The notes: generated by a model from the sequence alone, not told the origin. 64,000 nt of DNA from an uncultured Pseudomonas sp. (GCF_913777995.1 NZ_CAJYVE010000031.1:62001-126000); one strand, 5' to 3'. Shown: positions 44,528 through 58,271, numbered from the stretch's first letter. A program made the numbers and translations.

Positions 44528-45304
44528 ATGAAGAAGCTAGTGCTTTTTGGCGCTTTGGCGTTGTCGATGATCGTCCAGCCGGTATTCGCCGATGAGAAAC
44601 CCCTGAAGATCGGCATCGAAGCGGCCTATCCTCCGTTCGCCTCCAAAGCCGCCGACGGCAGCATCGTGGGCTTCGACTACGACATCGGTAATGCCCTGTG
44701 CGAAGAGATGAAGGTCAAATGCACCTGGGTCGAGCAGGAGTTCGATGGCCTGATCCCGGCGCTGAAGGTCCGCAAGATCGACGCCATTCTGTCGTCCATG
44801 TCCATCACCGACGACCGCAAGAAGTCCGTGGACTTCACTGGCAAGTACTACAACTCCCCGGCACGCCTGGTGCTCAAGGAAGGCGTAGCGGTCAGCGACA
44901 GCCTGGCGGAAATCTCCGGCAAGCGCATCGGCGTGCAGCGTGGCTCGATCCACGAGCGCTTCGCCCGTGAAGTGCTGGCACCCAAGGGCGCAGTGGTCAC
45001 GCCCTACAGCTCGCAGAACGAAATCTACCTGGACATCACCGCCGGCCGCCTGGACGGCACCGTCGCCGACGCCACCCTGCTGCAGGACGGCTTCCTGAAG
45101 ACCGACGCCGGCAAGGGCTACGCATTCACCGGCCCGGCCTTCACCGACCCGAAATACTTCGGCGAAGGGATCGGCATTGCCGTGCGCAAGGGCGACAAGG
45201 AAAACCTCGAGCGCCTGAACGCCGCCATCGCGGCCATTCGCGCCAACGGCAAGTACAAGGCCATCCAGGACAAGTACTTCGACTTCGATATCTACGGTAA
45301 GTGA
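44528..45304 (+). CDS. aotJ: Arginine/ornithine ABC transporter, substrate-binding protein
   Basis: 258-aa periplasmic binding protein. A signal peptide ([21 protein letters not shown]) precedes the mature [16 protein letters not shown], and the lysine/arginine/ornithine-binding signatures [22 protein letters not shown] and [26 protein letters not shown] follow. It delivers arginine and ornithine to the AotQM permease. First gene of the aot operon, after an ArgR half-site. A strong hairpin between this gene and aotQ probably sets the excess of binding protein over permease. Confidence 0.93.
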   Translation: MKKLVLFGALALSMIVQPVFADEKPLKIGIEAAYPPFASKAADGSIVGFDYDIGNALCEEMKVKCTWVEQEFDGLIPALKVRKIDAILSSMSITDDRKKSVDFTGKYYNSPARLVLKEGVAVSDSLAEISGKRIGVQRGSIHERFAREVLAPKGAVVTPYSSQNEIYLDITAGRLDGTVADATLLQDGFLKTDAGKGYAFTGPAFTDPKYFGEGIGIAVRKGDKENLERLNAAIAAIRANGKYKAIQDKYFDFDIYGK

Positions 45305-45340
45305 TACCGGCGGCAAGCAAAGCCGTAATGGCTGCTGTCG

Positions 45341-45383
45341 AAATGGCGCAACACGGGAAAATCCCGGTTTGCGCCATTTTTTA
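45341..45383 (+). terminator. Intra-operon hairpin / partial terminator between aotJ and aotQ
   Basis: AAATGGCGCAA pairs with TTGCGCCATTT and an inner CGGG-AAAA-TCCCG extends the stem; TTTTTTATC follows. This is a full intrinsic-terminator form inside an operon. It lies 36 bp after aotJ and 25 bp before aotQ, as seen in many binding-protein operons where it lowers permease expression. Confidence 0.75.
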
Positions 45384-45408
45384 TCTGCCTGTTTGAGGAC
45401 CACTGAAC

Positions 45409-46098
45409 ATGTTGAATGGCTACGGGGCCGTGATCCTCGAAGGCACCTGGCTGACGCTGCAGCTGGCATTGTCGTCGATGGCCCTGGCAATCGTCCTGGG
45501 CCTGCTTGGCGTGGCAATTCGCCTGTCGCCCCTGCGCTGGCTGGCCTGGCTGGGCGACCTGTACAGCACCGTGGTGCGCGGAATTCCCGACCTGGTGCTG
45601 ATCCTGCTGATCTTCTATGGCGGCCAGGACCTGATCAACCGCATCGCGCCGCTGCTGGGCTTCGATGACTACATCGACCTCGACCCGATGGCGTCGGGCA
45701 TCTTCACCCTCGGCTTCATCTTCGGCGCTTACCTGTCGGAAACCTTCCGCGGCGCGTTCATGGGGATTCCCAAGGGCCAGGCCGAGGCCGGCATGGCCTA
45801 CGGCATGAGCCGTTTCCAGGTGTTCTGGCGCATCCAGGTGCCGCAGATGATCCGCCTGGCGATTCCCGGCTTCACCAACAACTGGCTGGTGCTGACCAAG
45901 GCCACCGCGCTGATCTCCGTGGTCGGCCTGCAGGACATGATGTTCAAGGCCAAGCAGGCGGCGGACGCGACCCGTGAACCGTTCACCTTCTACCTGGCGG
46001 TGGCGGCACTGTACCTGCTGATTACCAGCGTCTCGCTGCTGGCGCTGCGCTGGCTGGAAAAACGCTACACCGTGGGTGTGAGGGCGGCCGAGCTATGA
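45409..46098 (+). CDS. aotQ: Arginine/ornithine ABC transporter, permease 1
   Basis: 229-aa inner-membrane permease of the HisQ type with five helices. The coupling loop for the ATPase is EAGMAYGMSRFQVFWRIQVPQM. N-terminal sequence shows WLTLQLALSSMALAIVLGLL, typical of polar amino-acid permeases. Its stop overlaps the aotM ATG by 4 bp. It forms the channel with AotM, fed by AotJ and powered by AotP. Confidence 0.92.
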   Translation: MLNGYGAVILEGTWLTLQLALSSMALAIVLGLLGVAIRLSPLRWLAWLGDLYSTVVRGIPDLVLILLIFYGGQDLINRIAPLLGFDDYIDLDPMASGIFTLGFIFGAYLSETFRGAFMGIPKGQAEAGMAYGMSRFQVFWRIQVPQMIRLAIPGFTNNWLVLTKATALISVVGLQDMMFKAKQAADATREPFTFYLAVAALYLLITSVSLLALRWLEKRYTVGVRAAEL

Positions 46099-46793
46099 TT
46101 TTCGATTACAACGTGGTCTGGGACAGCCTGCCGCTGTACTTCAGCGGCCTGCTGACCACCCTCAAGCTGCTGGGCATTGCGCTGTTCTTCGGCCTGCTGG
46201 CGGCTCTGCCGCTGGGTATCATGCGCGTCTCCAGGAACCGCTGGGTCAACCTGCCAGCCTGGCTGTACACCTACGTGATTCGCGGCACGCCGATGCTGGT
46301 GCAGCTGTTCCTGATCTACTACGGCCTGGCGCAGTTCGCCGTAGTGCGCGAGAGCTTCCTGTGGCCCTGGTTGTCCAGCGCGACGTTTTGCGCCTGCCTG
46401 GCGTTCGCCATCAATACCAGCGCCTACACCGCCGAAATCATCGCCGGCAGCCTCAAGGCCACCCCGGCGGGGGAGATCGAGGCGGCGCGGGCCATGGGCA
46501 TGTCGCCAGTGACCTTGTACCGGCGCATCCTGCTACCCTCGGCGTTGCGTCGTGCGCTGCCGCAATACAGCAATGAAGTGATCATGATGCTGCAGACCAC
46601 CAGCCTGGCCTCCATCGTCACCCTGATCGACATCACCGGCGCGGCGCGTACCGTCAATGCCCAGTACTACCTGCCTTTCGAGGCCTATATCACCGCAGGC
46701 GTCTTCTATCTGTGCCTGACTTTCATTCTCGTGCGGCTGTTCAGGTTGGCTGAACGCCGCTGGTTGGGGTATCTGGCCCCGAGGAAGGTCTGA
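46095..46793 (+). CDS. aotM: Arginine/ornithine ABC transporter, permease 2
   Basis: 232-aa permease of the HisM type. The EAA-type coupling loop reads EIEAARAMGMSPVTLYRRIL, and YVIRGTPMLVQLFLIYYGLAQ is the conserved second helix region. Five helices predicted. It pairs with AotQ. It overlaps aotQ by 4 bp and is 1 bp before aotO, so the three are one translational block. Confidence 0.92.
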   Translation: MIFDYNVVWDSLPLYFSGLLTTLKLLGIALFFGLLAALPLGIMRVSRNRWVNLPAWLYTYVIRGTPMLVQLFLIYYGLAQFAVVRESFLWPWLSSATFCACLAFAINTSAYTAEIIAGSLKATPAGEIEAARAMGMSPVTLYRRILLPSALRRALPQYSNEVIMMLQTTSLASIVTLIDITGAARTVNAQYYLPFEAYITAGVFYLCLTFILVRLFRLAERRWLGYLAPRKV

Positions 46794-46794
46794 C

Positions 46795-47907
46795 ATGCAA
46801 CGTATCGATCATTCATTGCCCTGGAGCAGCCTGGGCACTTCGCGCCAGCTTTCGGTCTTCCGTTTCGGTGCCGGCGAGCGCAAGGCCTACATCCAGGCCA
46901 GCCTGCACGCCGATGAACTGCCGGGCATGCGCACCGCCTGGGAACTCAAGCAGCGCCTGGCGCAACTGGAGGCCCAGGGCGCGCTCAAGGGCACCGTCGA
47001 GCTGGTGCCGGTGGCCAACCCGCTGGGCCTGGGCCAACTGCTGCAAGGCGCGCACCAGGGGCGCTTCGAATTCGCCAGTGGGCGCAACTTCAACCGGGAC
47101 TTCTTCGAGCTGAGCGAGCCGGTGGCGGCGCAGGTCGAGGGGCGCCTGGGCGACGACCCACGGGCCAATGTGCAGTTGATTCGCCAGGCCATGCGCGACG
47201 CGCTGGCCGCGCTGCCGGCCGCGCAAAGCGAGCTGGAAGGCTTGCAGCGCCTGCTGATCACCCATGCCTGCGATGCCGACGTGGTGCTTGACCTGCACTG
47301 TGACGCCGAAGCGGCGCTGCACATGTACGCCCTGCCGCAGCATTGGCCGCAGTGGCGCTCGCTGGCCGCCCACATGGGCATGAAGGTCGCGCTGCTGGCC
47401 GAGGACTCCGGCGGCAGTTCATTCGACGAAGCCTGCTCGCTGCCGTGGCTGCGCCTGTCGCGGATCTTCCCACAGGCGCAGATTCCGCTGGCCTGCCTGG
47501 CCACTACCTTGGAACTGGGTGGCCAGGCCGACACCCGCCGCGAGCAGGTGCAGGCGCACGCCGACGGTATCCTGGCGTTCCTTGCCGAGCAGGGCTTCAT
47601 CGAAGGCGCCTGGCCACAGGCTGCCGGCGAGGCGTGCGAGGGCATGCCGTTCGAGGGTACCGAGCTGTTCTATGCACCGCATCCGGGCGTGGTGAGCTTC
47701 CTGCGTCAGCCGGGGGTATGGGTCGAGGAGGGCGAGCCGCTGTTCGAGGTCATCGACCCGTTGTCCGACCAGGCCAGCACCGTCTGTTCGACCACCGCTG
47801 GCGTGCTGTTCGCCGTCGAGCGGCTTCGCTACGCACAACCCGGTTTCTGGCTGGCCAAGGTGGCGGGGCGCACGGCGCGACGCCAGGGGCGCCTGCTCAG
47901 TGACTGA
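46795..47907 (+). CDS. aotO: AotO, succinylglutamate desuccinylase/aspartoacylase family protein
   Basis: 370-aa zinc-carboxypeptidase-like protein. Zinc ligands are expected at His38 and Glu41 (QASLHADELPGMRT) and in the later VVLDLHCDAEAALH. A C-terminal beta-domain follows (HPGVVSFLRQPGVWVEEGEPLFEVIDP), as in aspartoacylase-type proteins. In P. aeruginosa, aotO lies at the same place but was found not to be needed for arginine uptake, as I recall, so its role is uncertain. It might remove an acyl or amide group from a transported derivative. Co-transcribed with aotM and aotP. Confidence 0.87.
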   Translation: MQRIDHSLPWSSLGTSRQLSVFRFGAGERKAYIQASLHADELPGMRTAWELKQRLAQLEAQGALKGTVELVPVANPLGLGQLLQGAHQGRFEFASGRNFNRDFFELSEPVAAQVEGRLGDDPRANVQLIRQAMRDALAALPAAQSELEGLQRLLITHACDADVVLDLHCDAEAALHMYALPQHWPQWRSLAAHMGMKVALLAEDSGGSSFDEACSLPWLRLSRIFPQAQIPLACLATTLELGGQADTRREQVQAHADGILAFLAEQGFIEGAWPQAAGEACEGMPFEGTELFYAPHPGVVSFLRQPGVWVEEGEPLFEVIDPLSDQASTVCSTTAGVLFAVERLRYAQPGFWLAKVAGRTARRQGRLLSD

Positions 47908-47929
47908 CCGCTCTTTTCGGGAAAACCAG

Positions 47930-48694
47930 ATGAACAAACTGCAAGTCCAGGATCTGCACAAGCGCTACGGCACCCACGAGGTGCTCAAGGGTGTGTCCCT
48001 GACCGCCCGGGCCGGTGATGTCATCAGCATCATCGGCTCCAGCGGCTCGGGCAAGAGCACCTTCCTGCGCTGCATCAACCTGCTCGAACAGCCGCACGCC
48101 GGCAAGATCCTGCTCAACGACGAAGAGCTGCGCCTGGTGCCGGGCAAGGACGGCGCCCTGCGCGCCGCTGACCCCAAGCAGTTGCAGCGCATGCGCTCGC
48201 GGCTGTCGATGGTGTTCCAGCACTTCAACCTGTGGGGGCACATGACCGCCCTGGAGAACGTCATCGAGGCGCCGATCCAGGTGTTGGGGGTGTCGCGCAA
48301 GGAGGCGATCGAGCGCGCTGAGCACTATCTGGCGCGGGTGGGCGTAGCGCATCGCAAGGACGCCTACCCGGGGCACATGTCCGGTGGCGAGCAGCAACGC
48401 GTGGCCATCGCCCGTGCCCTGGCCATGGAGCCGGAGGTGATGCTGTTCGACGAGCCGACCTCGGCGCTGGACCCGGAGCTGGTCGGTGACGTGCTCAAGG
48501 TCATGCAGAGCCTGGCCCAGGAAGGCCGCACCATGGTGGTGGTCACCCATGAGATGGGCTTTGCCCGCGAGGTGTCCAACCAGTTGGTGTTCCTGCACCA
48601 GGGGCTGGTTCAGGAGCAGGGCGACCCCCGCGAGGTGCTGGCCAACCCCAGTTCCGAGCGCCTGCGCCAGTTCCTGTCGGGCAGTCTCAAGTAG
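47930..48694 (+). CDS. aotP: Arginine/ornithine ABC transporter, ATPase
   Basis: 254-aa ATP-binding subunit. Walker A is GSSGSGKST, the Q-loop MVFQHFNLW, the signature [14 protein letters not shown] and Walker [13 protein letters not shown]; the H-loop His is in VVTHEMG. Start ATG 47930 matches the family N-terminus ([14 protein letters not shown]); an in-frame GTG 30 bases upstream overlaps aotO. It energises uptake through AotQM. Confidence 0.95.
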   Translation: MNKLQVQDLHKRYGTHEVLKGVSLTARAGDVISIIGSSGSGKSTFLRCINLLEQPHAGKILLNDEELRLVPGKDGALRAADPKQLQRMRSRLSMVFQHFNLWGHMTALENVIEAPIQVLGVSRKEAIERAEHYLARVGVAHRKDAYPGHMSGGEQQRVAIARALAMEPEVMLFDEPTSALDPELVGDVLKVMQSLAQEGRTMVVVTHEMGFAREVSNQLVFLHQGLVQEQGDPREVLANPSSERLRQFLSGSLK

Positions 48695-48828
48695 TACCGC
48701 CCTGTGAAGGTGCTTTTTGCCGTTGAACAAGGCATGCTGCGTCAGGCCCGCGGGGCCGGCAGCGTCAGCGGGTGTGCCGCCAGCCAAGGTGGCTGTGGGT
48801 GCGGGTCTTATCAGTACTGGATGTCCGA

Positions 48829-49821
48829 ATGACTGCCCATCGAATAGGTTTTCTCGTCTGGCCCGGCACCAGGGCCCTTACGCTGGCACTGGCCGAGGAA
48901 GCCTTGAGCGTGGCCCAGAGGGTCCACCCCGAAGTGCGCTACGAAGCCGTGTTCCTGCAGGCCGAGGCGGCCGGCGCGGTGGCCGAGGAGGGCTGGCGCC
49001 TGCCGGGCGAGCCCTGGTCGCCTGCCGCGCTCGAGGGGCTGGGCAAGCTGTTTCTGCTGGCCGACGAGCCACCGGCGCCGGTTTCTGCCAGCCTGGGCAG
49101 CGCGCTCAAGTTCCTGGTGCGTAGCGGCTGCATGATTGGCGGCCTGTCGGCCGGCGTCTACCCGCTGGCGCAGCTGGGCCTGCTCGACGGCTACCGCGTG
49201 GCGGTGCACTGGCGCTGGCAGGATGATTTCAGCGAGCGCTTCCCCAAGGCCATCGCCACCAGCCACCTGTTCGACTGGGATCGCGACCGCCTTACTGCCT
49301 GTGGCGGCCTGTCGGTACTCGACCTGCTGCTAGCGGTGCTGTCCCGCGACCACGGCGCGGAACTGGCCGGCGCGGTGTCCGAAGAGCTGGTGGTCGAGCG
49401 CATTCGCGAAGGCGGCGAGCGCCAGCGCATTCCGTTGCAGAATCGCCTGGGGTCCAGCCACCCGAAGCTGACCCAGGCCGTGCTGCTGATGGAGGCGAAC
49501 ATCGAAGAACCGCTGACCACCGACGAGATCGCCCAGCATGTCTGCGTATCGCGCCGCCAGCTGGAGCGCATCTTCAAGCAGTACCTGAACCGCGTGCCCA
49601 GCCAGTATTACCTGGAGCTGCGCCTGAACAAGGCGCGGCAGATGCTGATGCAGACCAGCAAGTCGATCATCCAGATCGGCCTGTCGTGCGGCTTCTCGTC
49701 CGGCCCGCATTTTTCCAGCGCGTATCGCAACTTCTTTGGCGCCACCCCGCGCGAAGACCGCAACCAGCGACGCAGCAACAGCCCGTTCGAACTGTCCTCG
49801 GTACCTGCTGAGCGCGGTTGA
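48829..49821 (+). CDS. argR: ArgR, AraC-family arginine regulator
   Basis: 330-aa regulator: an N-terminal GATase-1/DJ-1-like domain (IGFLVWPGTRALTLALAEEAL, KFLVRSGCMIGGLSAGVYPL) and a C-terminal AraC double helix-turn-helix (TTDEIAQHVCVSRRQLERIF ... SIIQIGLSCGFSSGPHFSSAYR). In Pseudomonas it activates aot and aru operons and represses arginine synthesis genes. It is unrelated to the E. coli ArgR. Start 48829 is the family N-terminus; the longer frame upstream is not conserved. Half-sites matching its consensus flank it (44360; 49940; 49992). Confidence 0.93.
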   Translation: MTAHRIGFLVWPGTRALTLALAEEALSVAQRVHPEVRYEAVFLQAEAAGAVAEEGWRLPGEPWSPAALEGLGKLFLLADEPPAPVSASLGSALKFLVRSGCMIGGLSAGVYPLAQLGLLDGYRVAVHWRWQDDFSERFPKAIATSHLFDWDRDRLTACGGLSVLDLLLAVLSRDHGAELAGAVSEELVVERIREGGERQRIPLQNRLGSSHPKLTQAVLLMEANIEEPLTTDEIAQHVCVSRRQLERIFKQYLNRVPSQYYLELRLNKARQMLMQTSKSIIQIGLSCGFSSGPHFSSAYRNFFGATPREDRNQRRSNSPFELSSVPAERG

Positions 49822-49939
49822 GCGCAGCGGCAAGCCATAAGCCGCAGGTTGCAGGCAGAGATTGGCGCTCGTCGCCAGACTTCTTGCAGCTTGCAGCGCA
49901 AGCCCTGGCTGTTTTCAATTACCGGTTTGTGAAGCAATA

Positions 49940-49960
49940 TGTCGCCTCTCTGAAAAACGG
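49940..49960 (+). promoter_or_regulatory. ArgR half-site 1 upstream of aruC
   Basis: TGTCGC-CTCTCTGA-AA-AACGG is an exact match to TGTCGC-N8-AA-N5. It lies 149 bp before aruC and 52 bp (about five helical turns) before a second exact half-site. Confidence 0.6.
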
Positions 49961-49986
49961 CCTGCGCTACTGCTCCTGAGCTGTAA

Positions 49987-51306
<1,320 letters not shown>

Positions 51307-51416
51307 TCCAGACCGCCGCGACCTGCCAGCTTCTGGCCGGTCGCGGTGCCCGTTTCCACTGCATGCCGGCTGTCGGCGTGCAGCCCTGACCGCGACACAC
51401 GCTAAGGAGTGACGCC

Positions 51417-52442
51417 ATGCTGGTGATGCGCCCTGCGCAAATGGCCGACCTGGCCGAGGTCCAGCGCCTCGCCGCCGACAGCCCGATCGGTGTCACCTCC
51501 CTGCCTGACGATGCAGGCCGCCTGGGTGACAAGATCGCCGCATCGGAGTCGTCCTTCGCCGCCGAAGTCAGCTTCAACGGTGAAGAAACCTATTTCTTCG
51601 TGCTGGAAGACAGCGAGACCGGGCGCCTGGTCGGTTGCTCCGGCATCGTGGCTTCGGCCGGGTATTCCGAGCCGTTCTACAGCTTTCGCAACGAGACCTT
51701 CGTCCACGCCTCCCGTGAACTGAAGATCCACAACAAGACCCACGTCCTGTCGCTGTGCCACGACCTGACGGGCAACAGCCTGCTGACCAGTTTCTATGTG
51801 ATTCCCGAACTGGTCGGCACCGCCTGGTCGGAACTCAACTCCCGCGGGCGCCTGCTGTTCATCGCCAACCACCCGGAGCGCTTCGCCGATTCGCTGGTTA
51901 CCGAGATCGTCGGCTACAGCGACGAGCATGGCGACTCGCCGTTCTGGGACTCCATCGGCCGACACTTCTTCAATCTGAACTACGCCGACGCCGAACGCCT
52001 TTGCGGCCTGAAGAGCCGAACCTTCCTGGCCGAGCTGATGCCGCATTACCCCATTTACGTGCCGTTGCTGTCCGACGACGCGCAAGAGGCCATGGGGCAG
52101 GTGCACCCGCGTGCGCAGATCACCTTCGACATCCTCATGCGCGAAGGCTTCGAAACCGATCACTACATAGACATTTTCGACGGTGGACCGACCCTGCATG
52201 CGCGGGTCTCGGGCATTCGTTCCATTGCCCAGAGCCGCCTGGTGCCGGTGAAGATCCAGGCGGGTGAGGACGTACCGCGTGGCGGGCGCCTGTATCTGGT
52301 GGCCAATGACTTGCTGCAGGATTACCGTGCCGTGCTGCTGGAGCTGGACTGGGCGCCGGGTCGTCCGGTCACTCTCACCCAGGCAGCAGCGCTGGCCCTG
52401 GGGGTCGGGGAAGGCGCCAGTGTGCGCATCGTTTCGGTCTGA
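51417..52442 (+). CDS. aruF: Arginine N-succinyltransferase, alpha subunit
   Basis: 341-aa subunit of the enzyme that succinylates arginine with succinyl-CoA, the first step of the AST pathway. Pseudomonads use a two-subunit AruFG instead of the single AstA of E. coli. Family text includes MRPAQMADLAEVQRLAADSPIGVTSLP, TGNSLLTSFYVIPELVGT, NSRGRLLFIANHPERFAD, SPFWDSIGRHFFNLNYADAE and DHYIDIFDGGPTLHAR. AAGGAG lies before the ATG. It is closely related to aruG 54 bp downstream, from an old duplication. Confidence 0.94.
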   Translation: MLVMRPAQMADLAEVQRLAADSPIGVTSLPDDAGRLGDKIAASESSFAAEVSFNGEETYFFVLEDSETGRLVGCSGIVASAGYSEPFYSFRNETFVHASRELKIHNKTHVLSLCHDLTGNSLLTSFYVIPELVGTAWSELNSRGRLLFIANHPERFADSLVTEIVGYSDEHGDSPFWDSIGRHFFNLNYADAERLCGLKSRTFLAELMPHYPIYVPLLSDDAQEAMGQVHPRAQITFDILMREGFETDHYIDIFDGGPTLHARVSGIRSIAQSRLVPVKIQAGEDVPRGGRLYLVANDLLQDYRAVLLELDWAPGRPVTLTQAAALALGVGEGASVRIVSV

Positions 52443-52496
52443 CGGCCCAGGTCGCCAGGTTAGCCGGGCCCGCAGAGGGTCCGTTGAGGAGAAGAG

Positions 52497-54979
<2,483 letters not shown>

Positions 54980-55026
54980 GCCAGGCGTGTTGCAGCATAA
55001 GAAAACAGAGCCGTGGAGCCGTGCCG

Positions 55027-56373
55027 ATGAAAACCCGTGAAGTCAATTTTGACGGCCTGGTAGGCCCGACCCACAACTATGGCGGCTTGTCCTACGGCAA
55101 CGTCGCTTCGCAGAACAACGGCCAGCTCAGCTCCAACCCGCGCGAGGCTGCCTTGCAGGGCCTGGCGAAGATGAAGGCGCTGATGGACCTGGGCTTCACC
55201 CAGGGGGTCATCGCCCCACAGGAGCGCCCGGACGTCGCCAGCCTGCGCCGTCTGGGCTTTACCGGCAGCGACGCGCAGGTCATCGAGAAGGCGGCGCGCC
55301 AGGACATGCCGCTGCTGGCTGCCAGTTGCTCGGCTTCCAGCATGTGGGTGGCCAATGCCGCGACGGTCAGCCCCAGTGCCGACACCGGCGATGGCCGCGT
55401 GCACTTCACGGCCGCCAATCTCAACTGCAAGTACCACCGCAGCCTGGAGCACCCCACGACCAGCCGCCTGTTGCAGACGATGTTCAGTGACCCCCGTCAC
55501 TTTGCCCATCACCCGGCATTGCCGGACGTCGCGCAGTTCGGTGACGAAGGCGCGGCGAACCACAGCCGCCTGTGCCGGGATCATGGCCAGCCGGGGGTGG
55601 AGTTCTTCGTCTACGGTCGCAGCGCCTTCGACACCCGCTATCCGGCCCCGCAGCGCTACCCGGCGCGCCAGACCCTGGAGGCCTCTCGCGCCGTGGCCCG
55701 CCTGCATGGCCTGAGCGACGACCGCGTAGTGTTCGCCCAGCAGAATCCGGCGGTGATCGACCAGGGGGTGTTCCACAACGACGTGATCGCCGTGGCCAAC
55801 GCCCAGGTGCTGTTCCACCATGAAGACGCCTTCCTCAATGGCCCGGCGGTGCTGGGCGAGTTGCAGGACAAGCTGGCGCGGGTCGGCGCCAGCCTGCAGG
55901 CCATCGCCGTGCCGCGCGCCGAGGTTGGCGTCGAGGACGCGGTGCGCTCGTACCTGTTCAACAGCCAGCTGCTCAGCCGTGACGACGGCTCCATGCTGCT
56001 GGTGGTGCCGCAGGAGTGCCAGGCCAACCAGAAGGTATGGAGTTACCTGCAGGGTCTGCTGGCCAGCGGCGGGCCGATTCGTCAGGTGCGGGTTTTCGAT
56101 CTCAAGCAGAGCATGCGCAACGGGGGTGGCCCGGCCTGCCTGCGCCTGCGCGTGGCCCTTACCGAGGCGGAGTTGGCGGCAGTCAACCCGGCGGTGCTGC
56201 TTGACGATGCGCTCTACCAGACGCTCACCGGTTGGGTGGTTCGGCATTACCGCGACCGCATGCATGAAGAGGACCTGGCCGACCCGCAATTGCTCATCGA
56301 ATGCCGCACGGCATTGGACGAGCTGACGCAAATCCTTAAACTGGGCGCCGTTTATCCGTTTCAAACAGACTGA
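55027..56373 (+). CDS. aruB: N-succinylarginine dihydrolase
   Basis: 448-aa enzyme of the amidinotransferase (pentein) fold that hydrolyses succinylarginine to succinylornithine, CO2 and ammonia. Features are [68 protein letters not shown] and [16 protein letters not shown], which carries the catalytic Cys. Start ATG 55027 has GGAG 8 nt upstream and matches the family N-terminus; the long open frame upstream is aruD shadow. Confidence 0.95.
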   Translation: MKTREVNFDGLVGPTHNYGGLSYGNVASQNNGQLSSNPREAALQGLAKMKALMDLGFTQGVIAPQERPDVASLRRLGFTGSDAQVIEKAARQDMPLLAASCSASSMWVANAATVSPSADTGDGRVHFTAANLNCKYHRSLEHPTTSRLLQTMFSDPRHFAHHPALPDVAQFGDEGAANHSRLCRDHGQPGVEFFVYGRSAFDTRYPAPQRYPARQTLEASRAVARLHGLSDDRVVFAQQNPAVIDQGVFHNDVIAVANAQVLFHHEDAFLNGPAVLGELQDKLARVGASLQAIAVPRAEVGVEDAVRSYLFNSQLLSRDDGSMLLVVPQECQANQKVWSYLQGLLASGGPIRQVRVFDLKQSMRNGGGPACLRLRVALTEAELAAVNPAVLLDDALYQTLTGWVVRHYRDRMHEEDLADPQLLIECRTALDELTQILKLGAVYPFQTD

Positions 56374-56429
56374 CCTTCGCGGCGCAGCTGGCTGCGCCCG
56401 CCTTATCAAAATGCCTGGAGCACCGGAAC

Positions 56430-56714
56430 ATGAGCGACGCCCTGCAGTTGATCCTTGAAGACGCCGATGGCAGCACCCGCACGGTTTCCAGCTCGCGGCT
56501 GGCCGTGGTCTGGCAAGGCAAGGAAGTGTGGATCCAGCACGACGGCCGTGGCCAGCTGCTGATCGGGGTCGATGTCGAGGAAGGTGACACCGAATACGCC
56601 AACCTGCTGCTGCGGCCCCTGGCGACCAACCTGATGAGCCTTCAGTTGGAGATGGAACCCGCCGATCTTGAGGAAGAAGACGGTCACGTCCATGGACCGG
56701 ACTGCAATCACTAA
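56430..56714 (+). CDS. Uncharacterised acidic protein in the aru operon
   Basis: 94 aa. A beta-rich body (LQLILEDADGSTRTVSSSRL, VVWQGKEVWIQHDG) leads to an acidic segment (MEPADLEEEDGHVHG) and a tail ending in HVHGPDCNH. The tail's three His and one Cys look suited to metal binding. A gene in this position between aruB and aruE exists in P. aeruginosa as well (PA0900, from memory). It is 56 bp after aruB and 15 bp before aruE, so it is made with the AST enzymes. No function is known; delivery of Zn to the zinc enzyme AruE is a speculative idea. Confidence 0.75.
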   Translation: MSDALQLILEDADGSTRTVSSSRLAVVWQGKEVWIQHDGRGQLLIGVDVEEGDTEYANLLLRPLATNLMSLQLEMEPADLEEEDGHVHGPDCNH

Positions 56715-56729
56715 GACAGGGAAACGCCT

Positions 56730-57758
56730 ATGCTGGCCCTCGGTAAGCTGCTTGACCTGACCCTAGCCGGCCGTGAGCCGGCGGAAAAGACTCAACTGAC
56801 CGTCGGCGGCGTGCGTATGCGCTGGCTGGGCGAGGGCGCCCTGGAAGTGCGCCCACCCCAGGGCGGCGACAACGGCCTGGACCTGCTGCTGTCGGCCGGT
56901 ATCCACGGTAACGAGACCGCGCCCATCGAGTTGCTCGACGAGCTGATTCGCGGCATCGCCCGGGGTGAACTCAAGCCCCGCGCGCGCATTCTCTTCCTGT
57001 TCGGCAATCCCGAGGCGATGCGTCGCGGAGTGCGGTATGTCGAACAGGACGTCAACCGCTTGTTCAATGGCCTGCATGAACAGAGCGGCGGTGTCGAGGC
57101 GTTGCGCGCCTGTGAGCTGGAGCGCCTGGCCGCCAGCTTTTTCAGCCTGGCGGAGCGCTACCGCCTGCACTACGACCTGCATACCGCCCTGCGTGGTTCG
57201 AAGATCGAGCAGTTCGCCCTGTGCCCCTTTAAGGAAGGCCGACCCACCTCCCGCCACGAGCTGGCCTGTCTGCGAGCGGCCGGCATCCGCGCGGCGCTGC
57301 TGCAAAGCAAGCCTTCGTCGGTGTTCAGCGCCTATACCCGTGACAAGCTGGATGCCGAAGCCTTCACCCTGGAACTGGGCAAGGCCCGGCCGTTCGGGCA
57401 GAACCAGCAGGTCGACCTGTCGGCATTGCGCACGCGGCTGGTCCAGATGATCGAAGGGCGTGAGCCGGAGAACGAGGATGACAGCCTGGAGGGCCTGCAG
57501 CTGTTCAGCGTCGCCCAGGAACTGATCAAGCGCAGCGATAGCTTCGTGCTGCATCTGGCCGGTGATGTGGAGAACTTCTCCGAACTGGAAAAAGGCTTTC
57601 TGTTGGCCGAGGACGGCGCCACGCGCTGGGTGGTGGAGCAGGAAGGCACGCGGATCATCTTCCCCAACCCTCGGGTCGCCAACGGGTTGCGGGCGGGGAT
57701 CCTGATTGTCCCGGCAGGCGAGGATGTCCTGCAGGCGCGGGTCACGCCTGCAGGGTGA
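56730..57758 (+). CDS. aruE: Succinylglutamate desuccinylase
   Basis: 342-aa zinc hydrolase that splits succinylglutamate to succinate and glutamate, the last AST step. Zinc ligands His59 and Glu62 ([20 protein letters not shown]) and a later His in [10 protein letters not shown] are visible. The family C-terminal beta-domain follows. It ends 6 bp from the convergent ribH2. Together with aruCFGDB it completes the pathway from arginine to glutamate. Confidence 0.94.
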   Translation: MLALGKLLDLTLAGREPAEKTQLTVGGVRMRWLGEGALEVRPPQGGDNGLDLLLSAGIHGNETAPIELLDELIRGIARGELKPRARILFLFGNPEAMRRGVRYVEQDVNRLFNGLHEQSGGVEALRACELERLAASFFSLAERYRLHYDLHTALRGSKIEQFALCPFKEGRPTSRHELACLRAAGIRAALLQSKPSSVFSAYTRDKLDAEAFTLELGKARPFGQNQQVDLSALRTRLVQMIEGREPENEDDSLEGLQLFSVAQELIKRSDSFVLHLAGDVENFSELEKGFLLAEDGATRWVVEQEGTRIIFPNPRVANGLRAGILIVPAGEDVLQARVTPAG

Positions 57759-57764
57759 TGCCGA

Positions 57765-58271
57765 TCAGCTGGCCGCTTTCTGCGGAGTACTGAGGTGGTG
57801 CAGCTGGCGGACCTTGGCCAGGGTGTCGGCGCAGGTGCGCGCGGCTTCCTGGCCCTTGTGCACGAAGTGCTCGAAGAAGAACTTCTGGTGCTCTTCGCCG
57901 GCGTGGAAGTGGTGCGGGGTGAGCACCACCGAGAATACCGGGGTGCGGGTTTCCAGCTGCACCTGCATCAGGCCGCTGATCACCGACTGGGCCACGAACT
58001 CATGGCGGTAGATACCGCCGTCGACCACCAGGCCTGCCGCGACGATGCCGGCGTAGCGGCCGCTTTCGGCCAGCAGCTTGGCATGCAGCGGGATTTCGAA
58101 GGCACCGCCGACCTCGAAGAAGTCGATGTCCTGCTCGCTGTAGCCCAGACGGGTGATTTCCGCGACGAAGCCCTGGCGGCTCTGGTCGACGATTTCCTTG
58201 TGCCAGCAGGCCTGGATGAAGGCGATGCGCTCGCCGGCGTGGCTCTTGCTGCCGATGGAAGTGGGTTGCAC
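57765..58271 (-). CDS. ribH: Type II lumazine synthase RibH2
   Basis: 168-aa 6,7-dimethyl-8-ribityllumazine synthase, the penultimate step of riboflavin synthesis. It belongs to the RibH2 class (Brucella, Mesorhizobium) rather than the common RibH1: IAFIQACWHKEIVDQSRQGFV, FFEVGGAFEIPLHAKLLA, GLVVDGGIYRHEFVAQSVI, LTPHHFHAGEEHQKFF. It starts with GTG with AGGAG 9 nt upstream. No other rib gene is next to it. The FMN riboswitch in its leader is strong evidence that the gene answers to flavin level. Confidence 0.92.
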   Translation of the reverse strand: MQPTSIGSKSHAGERIAFIQACWHKEIVDQSRQGFVAEITRLGYSEQDIDFFEVGGAFEIPLHAKLLAESGRYAGIVAAGLVVDGGIYRHEFVAQSVISGLMQVQLETRTPVFSVVLTPHHFHAGEEHQKFFFEHFVHKGQEAARTCADTLAKVRQLHHLSTPQKAAS

